Origin: Unio delphinus
Taxonomy: Eukaryota; Mollusca; Bivalvia; Unionida; Unionidae
Direction of reading: 5' to 3'
Length of the DNA: 64,000 nucleotides
NCBI GenBank assembly: GCA_029339505.1
Contig: JAQISU010000169.1
Coordinates: 7,904,677-7,968,676 of the forward strand
The number at the start of each line of letters is the position of its first letter. Positions within the stretch are counted from its first letter, which is position 1. The translations under genes were made by a program, and so were the position numbers. Under the pieces are notes generated by a model. That model had not been told where the DNA came from, did not search any database, and saw only the letters and a program-made list of their open reading frames with translations. This document shows, piece by piece, positions 57,201-64,000 of the stretch.

Positions 57201-60200
57201 GCAATTGGACAATTTTTGTATTTATCAGCCTAGCAATAAGCTGTCTAAAATACGACAAATGATTTTATTGTATTCAATCTTTGTGAATTGATGGCCAAGC
57301 AATGCCTCCTTGAATTTTTGACAATCTAAAAAAATGGCCCGGGGATGAAAAAATTCACAAAAATTTCACTGGCCTTTTCAAGTTTTAAATCTTAACACAT
57401 ATCTAACAGCACATAAGAAACATTTGGCCAATATTGAAACGCCTCTTAGCATGTTGTTTTGTGTTCAAAAGTTGCTCAAATTCCATTCTGCAATTGTTTC
57501 AATAAAAAAATGTAAATGTTTTTGCAATTTTAGCAATGTTTGTCACACTTTATGGAGGAATAGCATAATTTATATAAACGTTAATGCATTCATACTTGGA
57601 GTCTTTCTGTCGTTGGGTCAAATTCTGAAACAATGTTTGTATAGTTCACCTATTCCTAATGTTAAGTGGGCACATAAGATAACCATGCCTCCACAAAGCA
57701 TTGTCTGTCATGCATCAATCTCTCAGAAATTCCTTCTTACCACTTTGGAGTCCATATTTATTATCCAAATTCAACCAGACTTGAAATATGGGTTTATGCA
57801 ATGATATCCTGGATGAGGTTGATAAATAAGCTGGTTAATGCATAATAATAAAGTTATCTTGCATCTGATTGGCTATCCTTGTTACCACTCCGGTGGCCAT
57901 ATTTATCATCAAGTTTGAATCTAACTTGGAATGTATGCTTACACCAATATAGCCCTGATATATTCTATAATGATCATAATCCATGTATTTTAACCCATTA
58001 TATACTGTTTACAGTGCCTGATTACTAAAAAGAAATTCTAAATACATTGTGGTAAAATGGAGCATCATATAGCAGCAGTATCTGCTGACAGTTACCATGT
58101 TTACTAAAAATGTTGTAACATTGTCATTTCTTTTTCAAAGTATAGAAAACTATGTATGATATCTATTAAAATTTGCATCACATTGGTATTTTGTTACTAT
58201 TTACCAATGTACATGCTCACAACTGTATTTAAAAAATATGACTAAAAGAAAAGAAGAAAAAAAACATTAAAAAGCTTACCATGACGTTCAGTGACTCATT
58301 TGTTCATGAAGTTGAATGAAATGATCCTAATACATGTAAGTACTGAATAAAATAAAGATAATTCTATTTCAAGTATTCTGGTCCAGATTTTAAGTTTATA
58401 GCACTGTTAGTTCAAAAGTTAAAATAATTTTACTAAACATGGACAACAAAACACCTGGAACAATTTGTTTACTTCACACTCTAGATCATGTACTTCAGTG
58501 TGCATTTTCTCATGAAAACTTGTCACAAATCCTAGAAATCTTTCAGTAAGAAAAAGATAACGAATCAGTACAATTTTTGACTAAATTTTGAAGTCTACAT
58601 CATCACTATGTAAGTAGTAACAATATTCTATGAATTTAAATTGTGGCTGCAACTGAGGTGAAAAATCATCCCAGATGCATTCCTCTTGAAAGCCTTCCAA
58701 GTCAGCTTCATTCTCCGAATCACACTGTCAAAAAGTGCATGAAGCCATACATCATCTCTTTCATCAACTTGATTCAATTCTAACCCATTAATTAAGTCAA
58801 TATTATCATCAGAATTTTTCCAAATCATCAACTTCAATGTCGCTATGAACATCATTTTATCGGTTGATTTTCAAGACAACAGTTTCTTTTCAAACTATGT
58901 ATTAAGACTGTATTCATATTCAGTATAAAATGGGTTAATAAGGAGTTCATACAGATTTAGCCTTCTATCTCCATGAAGGTGGCATTTCAAATCCAATTTA
59001 GCAAACCTGGAAAATGTGTTGTTTTACATCACTAGGATCTCTGACAAGTTCAATAATGACCTTGATCCATGCAGATTAATTAGGTGATCTTGAATCTGAT
59101 TGGCTGAGCTTGTTAGCACTCTAGAAACCATATTAGTGGTGTGATACTGATCAAATAAAAAATATGGACTTCAATTATCAAGATCATGCATGGGTTAGAT
59201 AGATGAGGTCCAAGTAATCGTGCATCTAATGTCTGACCTTGCTACAACAGTGAGGCCAGAACAGTCTAGTAGTTTACACATTAAAACAATGAAAGTAACT
59301 AAATATAAATTAATGATACATGAATTTCAATAACAAAAGTATTAAAAATTAACAAAATAATATGCATTATACATTCAATTAAAAAAAATCTGAAATTTGA
59401 AGCTGAAGAAGATACAGAAAATAAAAATATATATACTTTATAAAAGATTTAAGGTCTTATGCAAACTTGTATTTTATATATTGGGAATTAATTTGTTTTG
59501 ATGAGCTTAAAAACCTGGGTTGTATTGTTGTATTGTTTGCTACTTTGTGATGCATATCTGTAACCTCACTGTCCTTCAAAACATAATATATAAATTTGAA
59601 AGGCCTTTATGTGAAGATGCTCTGTGCACAGGCTAGTTTATACTGAAATAATCAAGTGTTGAAGAGAAAGGATGAATTTTTTTTATTTTAGTAAATGTCG
59701 CCATTTTCAGTTAATAACAACTAGACATCACAAGAAATCATCAAGTAAAACCCCATCTTTATATGACCATCCATTCAGGAGTAGCATTTAAAAGATTTTC
59801 CATTGGACACTGGGCCAGTCATACTGGCTGTGTGAGTGACATCATTGTCACAAGAACCAACTAGACATCATACAAACTCTTTAGGGAAAAACTTGACATT
59901 AGCATTATTTTCATTTAGGACCAACTTTGATATCATAATAAGTATTGGTGAAAAGCCCATGATGACATGAACATCCATTCTTCAATAATTTCTATTATGG
60001 CCACTGTGACAACAATACTTGAGTTCCGAACTCCACCATTTCCATTACAAGAGCATGTGATGATAGTGAGTGTCACGTTTCATGGTAATCCATCAAATAA
60101 TTTAGAACGAGAACCGATAACAAACTTGTGCTAATGGATGAACGACAAGCCATTAAATACAAGAGAGAGAAAGAGTGAGGACAGGTTAGTAAGTTAAGCA

Positions 60201-61721
60201 AAACATAGGACTTACACCACACACTGAACTGTGAGTAGTCTCCATTTGATGGCAAGACTGGGTCAACGATTTTGTATTTCATGTCCATATCATTAGTTCC
60301 ATAAACCCAGCGCCCTCGGATATATGCTGTCTGGCAAGCATCCTTCAGTAATGCACGCAAAGTGTCACCAAATCCATGACTGTCACCATCACTGAAAAGG
60401 TTTTTTTTAAAGATATACCAGTGAATATTGTATTGAGTTTGACACATCCCTAATTGAGAAAATGTACCCAAATATGTCAGCAGATCATGATTTATTATTT
60501 CCATATTTCATATGATTTTTAAACAATGGCAAGGATTACAATTATCTGATGTGATGTAATGGAACTACATTATACATTATTAGTCTCATTTGATCTGTAT
60601 GTACCAAAAATCTCACTCAAGCTGAGAAACCCAGACATTTTTACAGATGTGTACAAATTAAACTGATGTTGATATGCAACATCTGTGTCGCCCTACTGCA
60701 GTTGAAAGCTGGAACACAAAATTTGATGACATCATTGTTGTAAACATAAGAAGCCAATATCACGATATGTCAGATATGATAGGGGATCCTCATGTGATAG
60801 GCTATTCTCATTTTCTGTTTGATATGATGCAGTACTCAAGACTTGCATTTGAGTATTTATTCTTGAAAAGCATAACTGATGTATAATCTATTTCATATGC
60901 TTACCAATTATGGAAATCTGCAACAGTTGGGTTTATCTTCAACCCAAGTTCAACCTTCAAGGTATTCCAATGCCCAGCTGATCACCAATATTCCCATTTC
61001 ATATTTTTATCTAATGCACACATTTTCGTCCCAGAGTCATTAAAAAAAAATGGGACTGCCTCTCTTCATATTCTCTCAAATCAATTTGTCTTGAGCAAAT
61101 GTTGTTGTTATTAGATTAGTCATTAATGGAATTTTTCAAATATACTACATCACTACTTTTGTCACACTGCCACCAACCCACCAGAATTAGAACTGACTTT
61201 GGAGAATGAATTATGATGTGGCACATTTTAATTCTAAACTGAAAATTCGAACGTTGTTTAAACTTAACATCCTGATCATTTCAAAGAATGATGAATGTCA
61301 GCTACTTTTTTTAAAAAAATCATCTTTTTCCATGTCAACTTTATTTTAGATTGGAAGAATGGTGAAATTTATGAAAAACTATAGCATTGGGGTTTTAAAC
61401 ATACTTTCATTAATCGGAATCCACTATAAAATATCATGCAAGTTGATACATGTTTACACACCATGACTGATTTGATAATGCTATACCTATTTGGATTAAC
61501 TTCTTCTATTGGGAAGATATACTCCATGAGATTATGAACAAAAGACAGTCTTTTCCTCTGCAATAATTCCTTCTTGTCTTGTGCTTTCTCGTCTTTCTGT
61601 TTGATTCGGATTTTGGATTTCTCAATGTAATCCAAAATTCTTCTCTTTTTCTCAGCATGTTTCCTTGTCTTGGAAACCTTCATCAAGTTTTCTCGTTTTT
61701 GCTTCTCCAAGGCTGCTTTCT
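47888..61721 (-). CDS. ATG14: ATG14 (Barkor) autophagy PI3K subunit, 3' part (5 exons)
   Basis: Read on the - strand, exons 61721-61487, 60391-60216, 55582-55429, 54597-54427 and 48218-47888 join with matching phases into 354 residues plus stop. ATG14 directs the VPS34-VPS15-Beclin 1 complex to sites of autophagosome formation. Seen: a Lys/Glu-rich coiled coil (1-62) ending YIFPIEEV, the RGRWVY motif (103-108), NGDYSQF, VNLPKRLCYSEF, LNQNVLYLCFSQGVDP, an acidic segment with DWEQVP, and a C-terminal LVSSAAASFAYFFRAATG equivalent to the BATS membrane-sensing tip. All are in vertebrate ATG14 order. The N-terminal cysteine repeats and first coiled coils lie beyond the window. UVRAG, a relative, lacks the BATS tip. 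Confidence 0.93.
49500..50860 (+). pseudogene. Ty3-type retroelement fragment: RT and RNase H
   Basis: 49525-49800 encodes FICTDFQQFNKITMFEAEPM, LFSKLAGHKYISKSDHTKGF and MPFSLVNASALF of the reverse transcriptase. After a SINE insertion, SFVDDIFLYTH carries the catalytic DD. Then ARSTKCSFG, SFLGLIGIYRKFVP, the RNase H strings GAVLQQEQEG, AIEKECLDIL and ADHQPLLYL, and GADFLSRV. Several stops and frameshifts. No protease before it and no integrase after it. Confidence 0.85.
49835..50093 (-). mobile_element. SINE family B, copy 3, inside the Ty3 reverse transcriptase
   Basis: Flanked by perfect 10-bp repeats ACAGTTTCGT (49825-49834 and 50094-50103); the second copy belongs to the codons for the SFVDD motif. 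The - strand head reads ccgagtggtctaatgc (box A region) and aggttcgagtct (box B). Tail complementary to tttgttgtagggttt. Confidence 0.9.
50984..51760 (+). repeat. Possible 3' LTR of the Ty3 fragment
   Basis: A purine stretch aaaagggtgatgg lies just before TGTCACGAAATTG (50984), the position expected for a polypurine tract and LTR start. A TATA-like gtataaata lies at about 51183. The right end is not defined and no second LTR exists in the window, so this is tentative. Confidence 0.35.
53316..53618 (+). mobile_element. SINE family A, copy 6, with target duplication
   Basis: Flanked by TTACCCCTACTAA (53303-53315) and TTACCCCGACTAA (53619-53631), 12 of 13 identical. It inserted at the very right end of the hAT-like element. 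Head decayed (gtctcattgtcgtag), box B gggttcaaacccc, body and tail typical. Confidence 0.88.
54050..54250. repeat. 103-bp tandem duplication
   Basis: The string aatcaaggatccagaagtca and the next ~80 bases occur twice about 103 bases apart, with few differences, 180 bases from an ATG14 exon. Confidence 0.85.
54427..54597 (-). CDS. ATG14: ATG14 exon: YLCFSQ motif
   Basis: Acceptor tccttgacag, donor GGAAG|gttagt. Phase 2 in and out. Encodes SEFMSNNITEQQYNSAVSRL, NQNVLYLCFSQGVDP and LEPKHTVQNIVILL, matching the vertebrate block AVKKLNANILYLCFSQHV and HTLRNL. Confidence 0.93.
54598..55428. other. ATG14 intron
   Basis: Contains a partial tandem duplication spaced 96 bases at 55076-55230 (atcctgacatg(a/g)gccattatga). 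Nothing else recognised. Confidence 0.6.
55429..55582 (-). CDS. ATG14: ATG14 exon: conserved core helices
   Basis: Acceptor tgtattgcag, donor CTATAG|gtgaga. Phase 1 in, phase 2 out. Encodes ALDIIAGLCHTAQLVSLLSY and ILRVNLPKRLCY, matching the ATG14 segment AALCYATQLVNILSH-LDVNLPKKLC. Confidence 0.92.
56468..56778 (-). mobile_element. SINE family A, copy 7
   Basis: On the - strand, a decayed head (ccagtggtctcagtggttag), gcaggtttgaactgcag at box B, and the body gacatgtggcataatgccc-like strings. Inserted in opposite orientation to copies 2, 3, 5 and 6. No clear target duplication. Confidence 0.75.
57690..57960 (+). repeat. Dispersed repeat family E
   Basis: Contains atcttgcatctgattggct and ttaccactccggtggccata, matching units at 28150-28660 and 59060-59240. 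Confidence 0.5.
57994..58934 (-). mobile_element. piggyBac-type element, non-autonomous
   Basis: TTAA at 57990-57993 and 58935-58938 flank ends CCCATTATATACTG and (complement) CCCATTTTATACTG, 13 of 14 matching: the TTAA/CCC..GGG signature of piggyBac. Near the right end the - strand encodes an acidic leader: SDIEVDDLEKF in one frame, then NIDLINGLELNQVDERDDVW in another (58855-58628). This fits a decayed transposase N-terminus, but no DDE core is present. Confidence 0.82.
59060..59240 (+). repeat. Dispersed repeat family E
   Basis: Contains gattaattaggtgatcttg, aatctgattggctgagcttg and agcactctagaaaccatatt. Confidence 0.5.
59690..60040 (-). repeat. Dispersed repeat family C, inverted
   Basis: Reverse complement of the family signature: gtaaaaccccat, ttttcatttaggaccaac and aagaaccaactagacatcat. 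The only inverted copy seen. Confidence 0.5.
60216..60391 (-). CDS. ATG14: ATG14 exon: RGRWVY and NGDYS motifs
   Basis: Acceptor ccttttcag, donor TGGT|gtaagt. Phase 2 in, phase 1 out. Encodes ACQTAYIRGRWVYG and VDPVLPSNGDYSQFSVW, closely matching vertebrate ATG14 (TTYLSGRWV ... LPNNGDYSAYYSW). Confidence 0.93.
60392..61486. other. ATG14 intron, nothing recognised
   Basis: AT-rich, no repeat or coding signal that I can support. Confidence 0.55.
61487..61721 (-). CDS. ATG14: ATG14 exon: coiled coil and FPIEEV
   Basis: Acceptor acttatttcag (complement of 61722 onward), donor AATAG|gtatag. Enters in phase 1, leaves in phase 2. Encodes KAALEKQKRENLMKVSKTRK and a long charged helix, then LMEYIFPIEEV, which matches the end of the coiled coil used to pair with Beclin 1. 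Confidence 0.9.
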
Positions 61722-62816
61722 CTGAAATAAGTAAAAGTATGATTAGTTCATTACACAAACAATACAGAAAAGCAGTACTAAAACAGGAATCGTTCTCTTG
61801 GAAAAAGCTTAACTGGCATTAGCACATAAAAATATAAACTAAATAGGACACCATGATTAAGTCTGTAAACACAGAAAAAAATTGACAACTAGAAAAGTGT
61901 ATGAAATGTAAAATATCTGATACAACATCCTACATTTGGCATCACACTATTATTATGTAGGCCACACTAATGCAGTTTCATGCATGATTTTAACACCATT
62001 TGTATCAATACACAGAACAATACCAATTATCTGTTTCCTAATGGAAAAAGGTGAAAAAAGTTGCAGTCTTCAAAAGGTTTAGGAAATACACATATCTGCA
62101 AATGAAAACTTCAATTAAAACCTGAACACTAGATTATTACAAAGAGCATTGTAGATATCTGCATCTGTTTCTTATTAAATTATCACATCAGAAGAAATCA
62201 AAGGGAGGGAATTACATTATGTCCAAAAAAGAAAGCTGATCACTGCTTAAAAAAGCAAATTGGCTCTTCCACTGAGATGGGTTATGGTGGCATTGATAAA
62301 TTTTACATAAACAGACCACCCTGCTTCAGCATGCAATGAGTGGCAAGAGTTAAATGTTTTCTTGATACAAAAATTCATTGAGCTACAGACAAGGATATTT
62401 TTTGTGATGATGTGTGGAATGAACTATATCTCTTTATCATGCAACAACTGCTGGTGCAGAAGGGACTAATGCATCATGCTTTCCACTCATGTGAGCTTGA
62501 CAAAAAAAGGAGACCAAAAAGAAAAAGAGAATAAATATTAAGTATAAAAATGTCAAATGCTCTGGCACAGCCCATTATACTGTAACAAGCACCAACAATG
62601 TGTATTGTCTTTGGATGTGTATATATATATACATATATATACATATATATATATATAGTTATGTATATCTGATTTAATATATATTTAATTGCTTGTTTAT
62701 CAGTTTTAAATGGTTTTTTCTTTCTAATTAGATGCGTTTGTAATGTAAATTTATTCACAATAGATGATGTTTGTTCTGAAAATCGGTTGGCCTGATTTTT
62801 TTTTGGTAAACAAGTA
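61722..62816. other. Upstream ATG14 intron
   Basis: No further ATG14 exon recognised. A TA/TACATA microsatellite lies at 62617-62660. Confidence 0.55.
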
Positions 62817-62829
62817 ATGTTGACCTTGA

Positions 62830-63825
62830 TTATGAAAGTCTCAAACAATTGGTTTTACTTCAAGAGTTCAAAAACTGTCCATAGTGACATTAAGACTTAT
62901 CCTGATGAGGACAAGATCGTAACCATGGAAAATGTTGCTCGTGCTGCTGATGAGTACTTTTTAAATCATAAAGTTCCTTTTGTAAATAAGACTTACACTC
63001 AATAATCTTTTGGTAGAAAAGTATTTCAAGCCCTTCTTAAACTCATCATTAGATCTCCTGTTTGCATCAAAGGGTCATTACTGAAAATGAAGCCTATGAA
63101 GTACCTGTCTGTTATTTCTTTCAAAATGGAATTCTTATGAAATAACGGGATACCTCTTGAGGTAACGGCTGGTGATGAGTGGTTAGTAAACTATCAAATT
63201 GTAGTTCCAAAACCATACAGACAGGAAATACTTAGTCTCGCCCATGAAAGTCCTTTGGTTGGTCATTTAGGGAGTAATAAGACTTATCACAAAATCTTGA
63301 CTCACTTTTATTGTCCAAAAATCAAAAGTGATGTTTGTAAATACTGTAGATCTTGTCCTACTTGTAAAATAAGTAGACACCTAAGGCTCATTTGGAACCT
63401 ATTCCTGCATTTGAAGAACCATTTAGTAGAATAATTAAAGATTGTGTTGGATCCATTACCTAAGACAAAGTCAGGTAACCAATACCTGCTGATCATTATG
63501 TGTGCATGAACATGGTTTCCAGAGGCAATCCCTCTGAGGAATTTTAATCTACAACATTAGTGAAAGCTATGATAAAGTATTTTGTATTCATAAATCTGTC
63601 AAATCAGGTCAAAGGTCAAATTTGAGGTCTGGAACTTTCCAGCCTATTGTGCTTGAATTTGGCATTCAGCAGTTCAATTCAAAAGTGAAATTATGCTTTG
63701 ACAGAACTACAATGGATAGAACTTTTGAGCTTGTTTATGGAGCGCTGTCTCTCTTGCTCTTTCTTCAAAATTTTCTTCAGATTAGTTTTACAGCCCATAC
63801 AAGGTTAGGAAGAAAATAAACGAGT
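62830..63825 (+). pseudogene. Ty3-type retroelement fragment: gag end and integrase
   Basis: 62840-63005 encodes VHSDIKTYPDEDKIVTMENV, ARAADEYFLNHKV of a gag C-terminus. Then, with RT missing, 63190-63390 encodes RQEILSLAHESPLVGHLG, KTYHKILTHFYCPKI and CKYCRSCPTCK (integrase HHCC zinc site). Degraded catalytic-core strings follow (KSGNQYLLIIMCA, FPEAIPLRNF) and FELVYG (63726-63743). Frameshifts throughout. Confidence 0.8.
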
Positions 63826-64000
63826 TCTTGTTGTTGGGTTTAACGACATTTTTCAGCACACAAAAGGCTATACATGAAGGCCAGTAATATTAGTGGGGGA
63901 AGAATCCTGAAACCCCCTGAGAAGCTACTGGCAAGCTTTCTCACATACCCACATTGGTTGAATTTGAGACTCGAACCCTCGCAGAAAGAGGTGAGATGGC
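63826..64000 (-). mobile_element. SINE family B, copy 4, cut by the window end
   Basis: Starts ttgttgttgggtttaacgac like the tail of the other copies and runs through ggcaagctttctcacat and gagactcgaaccc to the last base. Inserted at the right edge of the Ty3 fragment. Confidence 0.8.

Larger units (their letters stand above)
55583..60215. other. ATG14 intron with SINE and piggyBac-type element
   Basis: Holds SINE A copy 7 (56468-56778), family E repeats (57690-57960 and 59060-59240), the piggyBac-type element (57994-58934) and an inverted family C copy (59690-60040). 55583-56460 and 56780-57690 show nothing recognised. Confidence 0.6.

Noticed and set aside
57424..57804. 126-codon + strand ORF
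   Set aside because: Runs into dispersed repeat family E and has no recognisable motif or splice context; likely chance in an intron.
60674..60886. 70-codon + strand ORF in an ATG14 intron
   Set aside because: No similarity, no splice context and antisense to the gene; treated as chance.
1..64000. CRISPR arrays, operons, Shine-Dalgarno sites or prokaryotic defence genes
   Set aside because: Spliced animal genes and SINEs show this is eukaryotic nuclear DNA; the tandem repeats present lack spacer structure.

Overview
The window is a piece of an animal nuclear genome: AT-rich, mostly non-coding, with short spliced exons in long introns and many transposable-element remnants. Two tRNA-headed SINE families, Ty3-type retroelement fragments and hAT, piggyBac and TA-flanked elements fit a lophotrochozoan, most likely a mollusc (perhaps a bivalve). 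That placement is inference from repeat style and protein similarity; no database was searched.

Two conserved genes converge. On the + strand, 754-25258 holds the 3' part of a BAZ1A/ACF1 gene, the large subunit of ISWI (ACF/CHRAC) chromatin remodellers. Eleven exons join in frame into 910 residues: a charged coiled region, WHIM motifs, two PHD fingers and a C-terminal bromodomain. The WAC and DDT regions must lie before base 1. On the - strand, 61721 down to 47888 holds the 3' part of ATG14 (Barkor), the autophagy-specific subunit of the PI3-kinase complex. Five exons join in frame into 354 residues: the end of the coiled coil, the conserved core and the C-terminal BATS region. Its N-terminus lies beyond base 64000.

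Layout: 1-25258 BAZ1A exons and repeat-rich introns; 25259-25623 its 3' UTR with a poly(A) signal; about 25.6-42.1 kb intergenic DNA packed with SINEs, a 463-bp inverted-repeat element, a TA-flanked element carrying a nested LINE, a local segmental duplication, a long-TIR element and an element with a broken ORF; 42.1-47.9 kb AT-rich DNA that may be a long ATG14 3' UTR (with a hAT-like pseudogene in it); 47.9-61.7 kb ATG14 exons, with introns holding a nested hAT-like/Ty3/SINE complex and a piggyBac-type element; 61.7-64 kb upstream ATG14 intron with a second Ty3 fragment.

The two genes work in unrelated pathways (nucleosome spacing in the nucleus; phagophore nucleation at ER membranes); nothing suggests co-regulation beyond their convergent arrangement. 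I see no convincing unknown biological system. The best leads are a duplicated terminal-exon segment just past the ATG14 stop, possible alternative exons and a GC-AG intron in BAZ1A, repeat insertions dated by in-window empty sites, and a recurring small palindrome family.
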